Source: SAR86 cluster bacterium AG-313-D11 (GTDB lineage Bacteria > Pseudomonadota > Gammaproteobacteria > Magnimaribacterales > D2472). From it: a stretch of 64,000 nt of DNA. The stretch is taken from positions 276,127 through 340,126 of the forward strand of contig QBVW01000001.1 in the NCBI GenBank assembly GCA_003284215.1. The letters run 5' to 3'. This document shows positions 27,251 through 35,502 of this stretch, piece after piece. Within the stretch, counting starts at the first letter, position 1, and each line of letters opens with the position of its first letter. The notes under the pieces are model-generated. The model made no database searches and was not told the origin of the DNA. It saw nothing but the letters and a program-made list of their open reading frames with translations. The translations under genes and the position numbers were made by a program.

Positions 27251-28713
27251 TGGAAAGTATTGAAATTTTAGCAGTTGTTGAATCTGTTTCTAACGAAAAA
27301 GGCATTGAGGAAAGCATAATCTTCGGAGCCTTAGAAACAGCTATTGCAAGTGCATCTCTTAGGCATTTTCATGAAGATGCAGATATATCAGTTTCGATTG
27401 ATCGAGCTTCTGGAGAGTACTCAACTCACAGGCATTGGATTGTAGAAGATGAAAATTCTGAAGACTTTCATAAAGAGACTCATGTAACTGAATTAGATTC
27501 CAAGATGAATATTGGTGATACATTCTCCAAAGATGTAGATAATGTAGCATTTGGAAGAATTGAAACTCAAGCAGCTCGCCAAGTCATGATGCAGAAGGTT
27601 AGGGAAGCTGAAAGAGACACAATTGTTGCAATGTTTAAATCGCAAGATAATTCATTAATGAACGGAACTGTTAAAAGGGTGACTAGGGATAATATTATTG
27701 TAGATATTGGCAATGACATTGAAGCAATTCTTCCTAGAGATCAATTGCTGCCTGGTGAGATATATAAAATTAATGATAGGATGCGAGCGATACTCCAAAT
27801 TAAAGAGATTGAAGGCAGAGGGTCTCAATTAATGCTTAGTAGAACATGCTCAGAGATGGTAACGGAATTATTCAGGATTGAAGTTCCTGAAATCAATGAA
27901 GATATCATTGAAATAAGAGGAATTGCGCGAGATGCAGGCTCAAGATCGAAAATTACTGTTAAAACAAATGATGGACGAATAGATCCAGTAGGTGCTTGTG
28001 TTGGAATGCGTGGCTCGAGAGTTCAGTCTGTTTCTGGGGAGCTTGGCAATGAAAGAATAGATATTATTATTTTTGATGACAATCCTGCTCAAATGGTAAT
28101 TAATTCTCTTGCGCCTGCAAAAGTTGAGTCAATTGTTATGGATGAAGACTCTCGCTCAATGGAGCTAGCTGTAAATGAAGAAAATTTAGCTCTTGCGATT
28201 GGTTCAAGAGGCCAAAATATTAGATTAGCATCCAGACTTGTAGGATGGGAATTAAACATTATCAGCAGCAATGAAGCTGAAGCAAAAGAGAGAGTTGTGG
28301 AGGCAGAATTTCAAGCTAAGCTCATGGATACTTTGAGCATTGATGAAAAAGAGGCAGAAGCTCTTATTAGAGGGGGCTTTTTAACTTTTGATGATGTTGC
28401 TTATGCTGAAGATGGCAAACTATCCTCTGCTATGGAAATTGATGAGGCTAGGTCGCAAGAGATTAAAGCCAAAGCTGCAGATGCTGCTTTAATGGAAGCT
28501 ATGGGCGAGATCACTCAAGAAGAATCAAATTTAGAATCACTTACAGAACTTGGTTTTAGCGATGAAGAGGTTGAAACCCTTGTCTCTAATGCTTTAAAAA
28601 GTAAAGATGATATTGCAGAGCTAGCTGTAGATGAGCTTCAAGATATTATTGAGGTAACTGAAAAGAGGGCTGCTGATATTATAATGAAAGCTAGAGAGAG
28701 CTGGTTTAATTAA
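27250..28713 (+). CDS. nusA: Transcription termination/antitermination factor NusA
   Basis: NusA is a 487-residue RNA polymerase-binding factor acting in pausing, termination and antitermination. Domain order is the N-terminal polymerase-binding domain (about 1-130), S1 (about 135-200), KH1 and KH2 (about 230-345) and two acidic helical repeats (about 365-420 and 435-487), as in other gammaproteobacteria. GAGGGC upstream serves as Shine-Dalgarno. In E. coli NusA limits its own operon through terminators in the leader; the hairpin at 26741 is placed to allow the same. Confidence 0.96.
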   Translation: MESIEILAVVESVSNEKGIEESIIFGALETAIASASLRHFHEDADISVSIDRASGEYSTHRHWIVEDENSEDFHKETHVTELDSKMNIGDTFSKDVDNVAFGRIETQAARQVMMQKVREAERDTIVAMFKSQDNSLMNGTVKRVTRDNIIVDIGNDIEAILPRDQLLPGEIYKINDRMRAILQIKEIEGRGSQLMLSRTCSEMVTELFRIEVPEINEDIIEIRGIARDAGSRSKITVKTNDGRIDPVGACVGMRGSRVQSVSGELGNERIDIIIFDDNPAQMVINSLAPAKVESIVMDEDSRSMELAVNEENLALAIGSRGQNIRLASRLVGWELNIISSNEAEAKERVVEAEFQAKLMDTLSIDEKEAEALIRGGFLTFDDVAYAEDGKLSSAMEIDEARSQEIKAKAADAALMEAMGEITQEESNLESLTELGFSDEEVETLVSNALKSKDDIAELAVDELQDIIEVTEKRAADIIMKARESWFN

Positions 28714-28730
28714 AGAAGGAAGTTATTGCA

Positions 28731-31037
28731 TTGGGACTTACTGTAAAAGATTTCGCAAAAACCTTAAAAATAAAGGATGATGCTTTATTGGAGAGAATGA
28801 AGGCTGCTGGACTTTCACATAATAAAGCTTCAGATGAAATAACTCCTGCAGATAAATTAGCAATACTTAAATCTTTAAAAGAACGAAAAAGTTCCGTATC
28901 TTCCTCAGTTACATCGTCCTCAAGCAGTGGGGGAGTGACTGTAAAATCAAAAGGCACTCTTTCTCAACCTGCATCTTCTTCACCCAGTACATCAGAGGGA
29001 CTTACAGATAATATTGAGGCTAAAAGGCAAGCTGCTGCTGAAAATTTAAAAGAACAACAGCAAAAAAGAGAAGATCAAATTAAAGAAGCTATACGCTTAA
29101 AGCAAGAACAACAACAAGCAGCAAAGAAACAACAACAACAAAAACCTGCTGCTCAACAAAAACCTCAACAAAGAGTAAATGTAAAAGATCAACTTTCTCG
29201 TGCAGCCAAGGATTACTCTCGCAGAGAAACTAGTTTCAACGAAGGTACCGAGCATCAATTTGCAAAACCTGCTGAATTTATAAAACGTGATATAGAAATT
29301 CCAGAAATGATCCAAGTTGGTGAATTAGCTAAATTAATGTTTATAAAAGGCGGCGAGGTTGTGAAAGTTCTTATGAGCATGGGAGTTGCGGCATCTATCA
29401 ATGACTCCATAGATCAGGAAACAGGGATCTTAGTAGTCGAAGAGTTAGGTCACAATGGCATTGCATTGACTGATTCATCTGTTGAGGATGAAATTATTGG
29501 AAAAATAAATTATTCGGATGCTCCGAAGGCAAGAGCGCCTGTAATCACTGTTATGGGTCATGTTGATCATGGTAAGACTACCTTGCTTGATTTTATTCGC
29601 AAGACTAAAGTTGTTGATGGAGAGGCTGGAGGAATAACTCAACATATTGGGGCATATCAAGTTCCTGTCGGTGATTCAGTAATTACATTTATAGATACCC
29701 CTGGTCACGCTGCGTTTTCATCTATGAGGGCCAGAGGAGCAAATACTACTGATGTTGTAATTTTAGTCGTGGCAGCAAATGATGGTGTTATGCCTCAAAC
29801 AGAAGAGGCTATCAATCATGCTAAGGCTGCTGGAGTTTCAATCGTTGTTGCAATTAATAAAATGGACCTTCAAGGTGCAGATTTAGAAAGAATTAAAGGT
29901 GATTTAGCTGCAAAAGATTTAACTCCTGAAGATTGGGGTGGAAATATTCAGATGGTCCCAGTCTCTGCGTTAAAGGGAGATGGAGTTGATAAGCTTCTTG
30001 AGGCTGTAATTCTTGAATCCGAGCTTTTAGAGCTTAAGGCTCACCATGAGGGGCAAGCACAAGGCGTTGTTATTGAATCTGAATTAGATAAATTTAGAGG
30101 TGCTGTTGCAACGTTGCTTATTCAAAATGGTACCTTGAAAGTTGGGGATATGGTCGTTTGTGGTTCTGCTGTTGGAAAAGTAAAAAGTATTATCGGATCT
30201 GATGGCAGCAAATTAAAATTTGCTGAACCTTCTTTTGCTGTAGAGATCCTGGGTCTAAGCAGTGTTCCTGATGCTGGCGAAACCTTTCAAGTAGTAAAAA
30301 ATGATAAAGAGGCACGTGAAATAGCTGAGTTTAGAGAGGGTAAACTCAAAGATCGAAAAATATTAAAACAAAGAGACGAAAGCCTTGGCAATATATTTGA
30401 GTCAATGGGTCAATCCGATAAAAAAGTGTTAAATGTTATCTTAAAATCTGATGTTGCAGGAACCTCTGAAGCAATTGTTGCGGCATTGGCTGATATAGGA
30501 AATGATGATGCATCTATTAAAGTCGTTGCATCAGGTGTTGGAGGCATTTCTGAATCAGATGCCAACTTAGCCCTAGCTTCAGATTCAATTATCTTAGGTT
30601 TCAATGTGCGCTCTGATAATGCAGCCAAGAAAATTGTTGAAGGCGAGGACCTAGTTCTTTCATATCACAGCATCATTTATGAATTAATAGATGAGGTTAA
30701 GGCTAGATTAAGCGGTTTATTGGATCCAATTGTCAAAGAGGAGATTGTGGGCACAGCTGAAGTTCTAGAAGTATTTAATTCTCCTAAATTTGGGCAAGTT
30801 GCTGGTTGTATGGTCATCGAAGGATCTATTTATAAAAGTAAGCCTGTAAGGGTGCTTAGGGATGATGTTGTAATCCATCAAGGTGAGCTTGATTCACTCA
30901 GAAGATTTAAAGATGATGTTGGTGAAGTTAAGTCTGGAACAGAGTGTGGAGTTGGTATTAAGAACTATAAGGACATTCGACCGGGTGATAAGGTAGAGGT
31001 TTTTGATAGAAAAGAAGAGGCTCAAAGTATTTCATAA
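28731..31037 (+). CDS. infB: Translation initiation factor IF-2
   Basis: IF-2 is a 768-residue GTPase that places initiator tRNA on the 30S subunit and joins the 50S. An IF2-N module (1-50) is followed by a Ser-rich and then a Gln/Lys-rich linker (about 55-165) and a second IF2-N region (about 185-240). The G domain has G1 G-H-V-D-H-G-K-T at 276-283, D-T-P-G-H as G3 and N-K-M-D as G4; domains II-IV follow. The start is a TTG at 28731 with AAGGAAG 8 bases upstream. No ATG fits, and the frame begins with the conserved IF2-N segment right after the TTG. Confidence 0.95.
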   Translation: MGLTVKDFAKTLKIKDDALLERMKAAGLSHNKASDEITPADKLAILKSLKERKSSVSSSVTSSSSSGGVTVKSKGTLSQPASSSPSTSEGLTDNIEAKRQAAAENLKEQQQKREDQIKEAIRLKQEQQQAAKKQQQQKPAAQQKPQQRVNVKDQLSRAAKDYSRRETSFNEGTEHQFAKPAEFIKRDIEIPEMIQVGELAKLMFIKGGEVVKVLMSMGVAASINDSIDQETGILVVEELGHNGIALTDSSVEDEIIGKINYSDAPKARAPVITVMGHVDHGKTTLLDFIRKTKVVDGEAGGITQHIGAYQVPVGDSVITFIDTPGHAAFSSMRARGANTTDVVILVVAANDGVMPQTEEAINHAKAAGVSIVVAINKMDLQGADLERIKGDLAAKDLTPEDWGGNIQMVPVSALKGDGVDKLLEAVILESELLELKAHHEGQAQGVVIESELDKFRGAVATLLIQNGTLKVGDMVVCGSAVGKVKSIIGSDGSKLKFAEPSFAVEILGLSSVPDAGETFQVVKNDKEAREIAEFREGKLKDRKILKQRDESLGNIFESMGQSDKKVLNVILKSDVAGTSEAIVAALADIGNDDASIKVVASGVGGISESDANLALASDSIILGFNVRSDNAAKKIVEGEDLVLSYHSIIYELIDEVKARLSGLLDPIVKEEIVGTAEVLEVFNSPKFGQVAGCMVIEGSIYKSKPVRVLRDDVVIHQGELDSLRRFKDDVGEVKSGTECGVGIKNYKDIRPGDKVEVFDRKEEAQSIS

Positions 31038-31038
31038 C

Positions 31039-31380
31039 ATGTCTTCTACGAGATTGCCGAAGATAGAAGATTTCTTAAAAAAAGAAATATCTCAAATTAT
31101 TTCTTCTCAAGTTAAAGATCCACGCTATAAATTCCTTAATATAGTTGATGTTAAATGTTCATCTGATCTTGGTATTGCAAAGGTTTTTTATACCATCATC
31201 AATGGAGATATTTCTAATTCACCTGACAACAAATCTCTTGAAAAATTTGCTTCAATGGTTAGATCTAAGCTTTCTAAATTCATGCAAATTAGAAGGGTCC
31301 CAAAACTCATATTTAAATTTGATGAAAGCCTTGAAAGATATAACAATATTGATGCATTATTAAATTCACTCAATGATTAA
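31039..31380 (+). CDS. rbfA: 30S ribosome-binding factor RbfA
   Basis: RbfA is a 113-residue KH-fold factor needed for 16S rRNA 5'-end maturation and cold adaptation. The family pattern is visible: an N-terminal R-x-x-K-I-x-x-x-L-x-x-E-I helix, a D-P-R segment and a C-terminal P-K-L-I-F-K-F-D-E-S strand. The ATG at 31039 lies one base after the infB stop; an upstream in-frame ATG at 31003 is inside infB and lacks similarity. It overlaps truB by 8 bases. Confidence 0.92.
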   Translation: MSSTRLPKIEDFLKKEISQIISSQVKDPRYKFLNIVDVKCSSDLGIAKVFYTIINGDISNSPDNKSLEKFASMVRSKLSKFMQIRRVPKLIFKFDESLERYNNIDALLNSLND

Positions 31381-32215
31381 TGGTTTTCTTTTAATCAATA
31401 AAGAATCTGGAATTACATCTTCTAGAGTAGTACAGATAATAAAAAAAAAATTTAACTTTAAAAAAGTTGGACATCTTGGTACTTTAGATCCTATGGCCAA
31501 AGGCCTTTTAATTCTTGCAATAAATAGAGCTACTAAATTTTCATCCCTTCTTTTAGAAAGTAACAAAACATATCAGGCAGAAGTAACACTGGGACAACAA
31601 ACTGATACTGATGATGCAGAGGGAGAAATTACCTCAACCAACAAAGTGACATGCAGCAAGGATGAGGTAAATGTAAAGCTATTATCATTCCTTGGAGAAA
31701 GCCAACAATTCGCTCCAGCCTATTCAGCGCTTAAGTATCAAGGAAAACCAATGTATAAGTATGCAAGAGAAGGTATCAAGATTGATAAAGAAGCTCGGAC
31801 AATCATCATTGATCAAATTTCTAATATCTCTATCAATCTTCCTAAAGTTTCCTTTGAAATAGTATGCTCGAAAGGAACTTATATTCGATCGATAGCAAGG
31901 GATCTAGGCAGTCAACTTGAATGCGGTGGCCACCTTTCAAACTTAATACGTACTAACCAAGAAAAATTTTTTATTAGTGAAGCTACTTCTATAGATGAAG
32001 CTTGTGAGGAGGATATTATTCCTCTTGAAAATGCATTTAAAAATTTAAATTCTATTACGCTTAATCAACTTGACACCAGTGCATTTATTAATGGCGTACC
32101 GCTAAAATTAAAAATAGATCATTTTGATTTATTGAGAGTATATGATTCATCTAAAAAATTTATTGCAATTGGAAAAAATACCTTACATGGCTTCAAGCAC
32201 GAATACCTTGTTTAA
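31373..32215 (+). CDS. truB: tRNA pseudouridine(55) synthase TruB
   Basis: TruB is a 280-residue enzyme that makes pseudouridine 55 in the T loop of tRNAs. The catalytic Asp sits in the G-H-L-G-T-L-D-P motif near residue 39. The G-x-Y-I-R-S-I-A-R-D-L-G signature is near 164-176. It is shorter than E. coli TruB (314), with a reduced C-terminal PUA-like region. The ATG is within the last codons of rbfA. The rbfA-truB-rpsO-pnp order is conserved. Confidence 0.94.
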   Translation: MINGFLLINKESGITSSRVVQIIKKKFNFKKVGHLGTLDPMAKGLLILAINRATKFSSLLLESNKTYQAEVTLGQQTDTDDAEGEITSTNKVTCSKDEVNVKLLSFLGESQQFAPAYSALKYQGKPMYKYAREGIKIDKEARTIIIDQISNISINLPKVSFEIVCSKGTYIRSIARDLGSQLECGGHLSNLIRTNQEKFFISEATSIDEACEEDIIPLENAFKNLNSITLNQLDTSAFINGVPLKLKIDHFDLLRVYDSSKKFIAIGKNTLHGFKHEYLV

Positions 32216-32271
32216 AAGCTAAATAAGTAATAAGCTACACCATCTTGAACTTTAGATATGCAAGGTTTGAG

Positions 32272-32280
32272 TGATATTTT
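32272..32280 (+). promoter_or_regulatory. Candidate extended -10 promoter of rpsO
   Basis: TGA plus TATTTT (hexamer 32275-32280) lies 24 bases before the rpsO ATG, giving a predicted start near 32287 and an 18-base leader. An AAGGAG Shine-Dalgarno lies in that leader. A small GATAT/ATATC hairpin overlaps the box. The surrounding 89-base gap holds nothing else recognisable. Confidence 0.4.
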
Positions 32281-32304
32281 AGGAGCATATCCAAGGAGAA
32301 TAAA

Positions 32305-32574
32305 ATGGCTTTATTAAAAGAAGAAAAGAATAAAATTGTTAAAGAGTTTCAGAACAGCGATGCTGATACTGGCTCTCCAGAAGTGCAGATAGCGCTTCTT
32401 ACAGAAAACATCAACAAACTCCAATCTCATTTTAAAATTCATAAAAAAGATCATCATTCAAGAACTGGTCTTATTCGCATGGTTAATTTAAGAAGAAAGC
32501 TACTAGCTTATCTAAAAAGAAAAAACCTAGAAAGCTATCAAGACATAATCAAATCTCTTAAATTAAGAGGCTAA
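32305..32574 (+). CDS. rpsO: 30S ribosomal protein S15
   Basis: S15 has 89 residues, identical in length to E. coli S15, and binds 16S rRNA near the central domain junction. The [11 protein letters not shown]-x-x-I-x-x-L signature and the H-x-x-D-H-H-S-R-x-G-L segment are intact. A strong AAGGAG precedes the ATG. pnp follows after 12 bases with no terminator between, unlike E. coli where a terminator separates them. Confidence 0.97.
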   Translation: MALLKEEKNKIVKEFQNSDADTGSPEVQIALLTENINKLQSHFKIHKKDHHSRTGLIRMVNLRRKLLAYLKRKNLESYQDIIKSLKLRG

Positions 32575-32586
32575 CAAAGGAAAATC

Positions 32587-34674
32587 GTGGAAGAAAATAA
32601 ATTAAATACTCAATCCGTAGAGTTTGAATACGGAAATAAAACTGTCAAAATTGAAACTGGAAAAATTGCAAGACAAGCAACTTCTAGCATCATAGTAACA
32701 ATTGATAACCTTGTTGTTATGACCACTATGGTTGCAAGAAAAGAAGCTGATCCAAGAAAAGATTTTTTCCCCTTAGCTGTTTTTTACCAAGAAAAATTTT
32801 ATGCAGCAGGAAAGATTCCTGGTGGATACTTTAAAAGAGAGGCTCGACCAACTGAGCAGGAAACACTTACTTCAAGATTAATTGATCGTCCCATAAGACC
32901 ACTGTTCCCAGAAGATTTCAAAAATGAAGTTCAAATTTTCTGCACTGTTCTTTCAGCTGATAAAAATATTAATCCCGATATAGCTTCTTTGATTGGTGCT
33001 TCTGCAGCACTTTCGATTTCTGGAGTACCCTTCCAAGGGCCTCTTGGTGCTGCAAGAGTGGGGTTCATCGATAGCAATTATGTCTTAAATCCATCTCCAG
33101 CAGAACTTGAGAATTCTATGTTAGATATGGTTGTTGCTGGTACAGAAGATGCAGTACTCATGGTTGAATCTGAAGCTAGTGAACTAAGTGAAGACTTAAT
33201 GTTGGGCTCAGTTTTATTTGGACACCAAGAAATGCAAAAAGTTATTAAAGCTTGTTCAGATTTAAGAGCTAAGATTAATCCAACCCCATGGGAATTTACA
33301 GAAGATGAAGTTACAGCAGAGTTTAAAGCAAAAATAGCTGAAGGTCATACTGAAGAAATTTCTGCAGCATTTAAGATTGCTGATAAAGCAGATCGTGGTG
33401 AAGCAATCCATGTTATTAAAGATAAAATCAATGATTCTCATGAGGAATTAGATGATATTGAAAGAGGCAAACTGATGAATGCCTTTAAATCAGTTGAGAA
33501 AGATGTAGTGAGAAAAAGCATTCTTTCAAATGAACCTAGAATAGACGGCAGAGACCTTGATACCGTTAGACCTATATATGTTGAAACAAATGTTCTGCCA
33601 AGTGTACATGGCTCTTCTTTATTTACTCGAGGTGAGACTCAAGCAATAGTAGCCGCAACACTCGGATCAACGAGAGATGCTCAAAGAATTGAAAGTTTGA
33701 ATGGTGAGCAATCAAATACCTTTATGTTGCATTACAATTTTCCTGCATACAGCGTGGGTGAGATTGGTATGCCACTTGGGCCAAAACGAAGAGAGATTGG
33801 TCATGGGAACTTGGCAAAAAGAGCTATAAAAGCTGTTCTTCCAGATTCTGAAGAATTTGGGTATACCTTAAGAGTTGTTTCAGAAATTACTGAATCCAAT
33901 GGATCTAGCTCTATGGCTTCCGTTTGCGGAACTTCTCTTTCATTAATGGATGCAGGAGTACCTATTTCAAACCCAGTAGCGGGAATTGCAATGGGGCTCA
34001 TTAAGGAAGAGAATGATTTTGCAGTTTTAACAGACATTCTTGGAGATGAAGATCACCTTGGCGATATGGACTTTAAAGTTGCTGGAACTAAAGAGGGTGT
34101 TACGGCATTACAAATGGATATAAAAGTTCAAGGAATAACAGCCGAAATTATGGAGTCTGCTTTAGAAAAAGCAAAAAATGCAAGAATGCATATTTTAGAG
34201 AAAATGAATGATGTGATTTCTGCACCAAAAGAATTATCAGATAATACTCCAGCGATGAAAAAGATTACAGTTCATCAAGACAAGATAAAGGAGATTATTG
34301 GTAAAGGCGGAGCTGTTATTAAAGGCATGCAAGCCGATACAGGAGCATCCGTAGATGTAAATGATGATGGTGTCGTAACTATATTTGGAGAAACACAATC
34401 AATTATGAAAGCCGCACTTGAAATCATCGAAGGCATAATAGAAGATCCTGAGCTCGATAAAGTATACGAAGGAAAGGTCGTTAAAATTGTAGACTTTGGC
34501 GCTTTTGTAAATATTTTACCTGGTAAAGATGGATTGCTTCATGTTTCCGAGATTTCTTCTGAGAGGGTCGAGAATGTTTCTGATGTCCTTAGCGAAGGTG
34601 ATGTCATCAAGGTCAAATTAATTGGATTTGATCGTGGAAAGATGAAATTATCTAAAAAAGTATTAGAAGATTAA
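32587..34674 (+). CDS. pnp: Polyribonucleotide nucleotidyltransferase (PNPase)
   Basis: PNPase is a 695-residue phosphorolytic 3'-5' exoribonuclease, part of the RNA degradosome in many gammaproteobacteria. Two RNase PH domains (about 10-215 and 305-540) flank a helical linker. The second one holds the G-D-E-D-H-x-G-D-M-D-F-K catalytic segment. KH (G-K-G-G near 575) and S1 (about 620-690) domains end the protein. The start is a GTG with AAGGA upstream. A hairpin with a short T-run ends the operon at 34740. Confidence 0.96.
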   Translation: MEENKLNTQSVEFEYGNKTVKIETGKIARQATSSIIVTIDNLVVMTTMVARKEADPRKDFFPLAVFYQEKFYAAGKIPGGYFKREARPTEQETLTSRLIDRPIRPLFPEDFKNEVQIFCTVLSADKNINPDIASLIGASAALSISGVPFQGPLGAARVGFIDSNYVLNPSPAELENSMLDMVVAGTEDAVLMVESEASELSEDLMLGSVLFGHQEMQKVIKACSDLRAKINPTPWEFTEDEVTAEFKAKIAEGHTEEISAAFKIADKADRGEAIHVIKDKINDSHEELDDIERGKLMNAFKSVEKDVVRKSILSNEPRIDGRDLDTVRPIYVETNVLPSVHGSSLFTRGETQAIVAATLGSTRDAQRIESLNGEQSNTFMLHYNFPAYSVGEIGMPLGPKRREIGHGNLAKRAIKAVLPDSEEFGYTLRVVSEITESNGSSSMASVCGTSLSLMDAGVPISNPVAGIAMGLIKEENDFAVLTDILGDEDHLGDMDFKVAGTKEGVTALQMDIKVQGITAEIMESALEKAKNARMHILEKMNDVISAPKELSDNTPAMKKITVHQDKIKEIIGKGGAVIKGMQADTGASVDVNDDGVVTIFGETQSIMKAALEIIEGIIEDPELDKVYEGKVVKIVDFGAFVNILPGKDGLLHVSEISSERVENVSDVLSEGDVIKVKLIGFDRGKMKLSKKVLED

Positions 34675-34739
34675 TCTTTATAAAATAAATAATACTTATA
34701 TTGTATAAGTAGTAATATTTATATCAATTATAGGTAAAT

Positions 34740-34769
34740 TTGCTAAATGTCAAATTTAGCAAGATTTTT
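34740..34769 (+). terminator. Terminator of the rpsO-pnp transcript
   Basis: A perfect 9 bp stem, TTGCTAAAT with ATTTAGCAA around a 5-base loop, is followed by GA and TTTTT. It lies 66 bases after the pnp stop. A second AT-only hairpin, ACTTATA/TATAAGT (34694-34710), lies between and may protect the mRNA end. Confidence 0.65.
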
Positions 34770-34781
34770 CATACATTTTTC

Positions 34782-34848
34782 TTGTCCGTCATTTCTTTTT
34801 ATGGTTTTATAGATTAACTAACCAGCAAACCATAGGGGGAAATTATGG
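34782..34848 (+). promoter_or_regulatory. Promoter and structured leader of the first small membrane protein gene
   Basis: TTGTCC (34782-34787) and TTTTAT (34805-34810), 17 bases apart, are a weak promoter candidate. The leader contains TATGGTTT (34800-34807), fully complementary to AAACCATA (34827-34834), just ahead of an AGGGGG Shine-Dalgarno (34834-34839). CCATA (34830-34834) can pair instead with TATGG (34844-34848), which covers the start codon. If transcription starts near 34817, only the second pairing is possible. Confidence 0.3.
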
Positions 34849-35060
34849 ATAATGCATGGAGAATGATAGGTGACTTAGTTAGCAATTTAACTAGCGTCAT
34901 CACTGGATTGTTAGGTCTTGGAGTTGTAGGAGCTTTGCTCTTTGGCGACTTTTTAGGTCTTGATGTAGTTGGAAACATCACTGCTTTAGTTGATAGCTTA
35001 GCTAACGGTGGAGTTGTTGGGCTGCTTGTATTAGCAATCCTAATGAGTCTTCTTAAGTAA
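34845..35060 (+). CDS. Small two-helix membrane protein of unknown function (copy 1)
   Basis: I do not recognise this 71-residue protein. It has a short polar N-terminus with a Trp (1-14), a glycine-rich hydrophobic segment (about 15-39), a linker containing F-G-D, D40-V41 and N44, and a second hydrophobic helix (about 56-70) ending in a single Lys. There is no signal peptidase site or Cys. A very strong AGGGGG Shine-Dalgarno 5 bases before the ATG argues that it is translated well. Its C-terminal half aligns without gaps to the 76-residue protein 64 bases downstream: about 9 of 32 positions are identical, including D-V, N, L, G, L, I and the final L-K. It is probably a paralogue of that gene. 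The pair sits between pnp and tRNA-Met/ychF, which belong to different conserved blocks in Pseudomonas. Confidence 0.75.
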   Translation: MDNAWRMIGDLVSNLTSVITGLLGLGVVGALLFGDFLGLDVVGNITALVDSLANGGVVGLLVLAILMSLLK

Positions 35061-35105
35061 ACACTTAAGTGCATAGTCAAGAAGGGCGCCAGTTCTTCTT
35101 GACTA
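35052..35105 (+). other. Two consecutive hairpins at and after the stop codon of small gene 1
   Basis: CTTAAGT/ACTTAAG (35052-35058 with 35063-35069) encloses 4 bases and includes the stop codon. It is followed by a perfect 11 bp stem, 35074-35084 with 35095-35105 (core AGTCAAGAAG / CTTCTTGACT). Its 10-base loop contains GGCGCC. There is no T-run, so this is not a standard terminator; it may stabilise the mRNA or act in RNA processing. Confidence 0.6.
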
Positions 35106-35124
35106 CTATATTTAAATTTATTAC

Positions 35125-35355
35125 ATGGACTTTGATTTAACTTTTAAGGGAATTAGAAAATTTCTAAAAAAGCTAACAGGCATACTAGTGCCTTTAGTAT
35201 TTGTTTCCCTTTTGCTCGGAATAATTTTTGGGCCAGACACACCATTCATCGGTGATGTTTACAATAATGTTGCAGAGATTATTAAAATGCTGGGTGAAGA
35301 CGGCTTATTGGCATTAATCTCGGTAATTATTATTCTTGCATATCTAAAAAAATAA
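35125..35355 (+). CDS. Small two-helix membrane protein of unknown function (copy 2)
   Basis: This is a 76-residue protein I do not recognise. The basic N-terminus (Lys8, Arg11, Lys12, Lys15, Lys16) precedes a hydrophobic helix (about 19-36). A linker with F35-G36, P-D-T-P and G43-D44-V45 follows, then a second helix (about 60-74) ending in Lys-Lys. By the positive-inside rule both termini should be cytoplasmic. The linker and second helix align with copy 1, two residues longer between F-G and D-V. No Shine-Dalgarno is visible before the ATG, so translation may depend on coupling to copy 1 or on an unmapped start. A perfect 10 bp inverted repeat spans its last codons. Confidence 0.65.
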   Translation: MDFDLTFKGIRKFLKKLTGILVPLVFVSLLLGIIFGPDTPFIGDVYNNVAEIIKMLGEDGLLALISVIIILAYLKK

Positions 35356-35367
35356 TATTTTTAGATA
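35341..35367 (+). other. Hairpin straddling the stop codon of small gene 2
   Basis: TATCTAAAAA (35341-35350) and TTTTTAGATA (35358-35367) form a perfect 10 bp stem with a 7-base loop. The loop contains most of the TAA stop. The placement mirrors the hairpin over the stop codon of small gene 1. Confidence 0.55.
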
Positions 35368-35381
35368 TCTAATCTGTGTCG

Positions 35382-35400
35382 AGAGCGCAACTGCTCTTTT
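35382..35400 (+). terminator. Short terminator after the small gene pair
   Basis: AGAGC/GCTCT with a 6-base loop (35382-35397) is followed by TTT and then an A/T-rich tract. The stem is only 5 bp but has three G-C pairs. It would end plus-strand transcription before the convergent tRNA-Met. Confidence 0.45.
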
Positions 35401-35415
35401 GATTTAATTAAATGT

Positions 35416-35492
35416 TGGTGGCTATGGGTGGAATTGAACCACCGACCCCAGCGTTATGAGTGCTGTGCTCTAACCATCTGAGCTACATAGCC
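35416..35492 (-). tRNA. tRNA-Met, elongator (anticodon CAT)
   Basis: The 77-nt gene has acceptor stem GGCTATG/CATAGCC, anticodon loop CTCATAA and T stem GGTGG/CCACC. CCA is encoded. The paired 1:72 position and overall match to E. coli metT identify the elongator rather than the initiator or the lysidine-modified Ile tRNA. It lies downstream of ychF, as in Pseudomonas, and has its own strong promoter. Confidence 0.92.
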
Positions 35493-35502
35493 AAGTGGTG
35501 AA

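Noticed and set aside
34681-34739. AT-rich inverted repeats after pnp as a possible origin or attachment site
   Set aside because: They are short, AT-only and typical of a 3' untranslated region in a low-GC genome. No DnaA-box cluster, integrase or direct-repeat pair was found.
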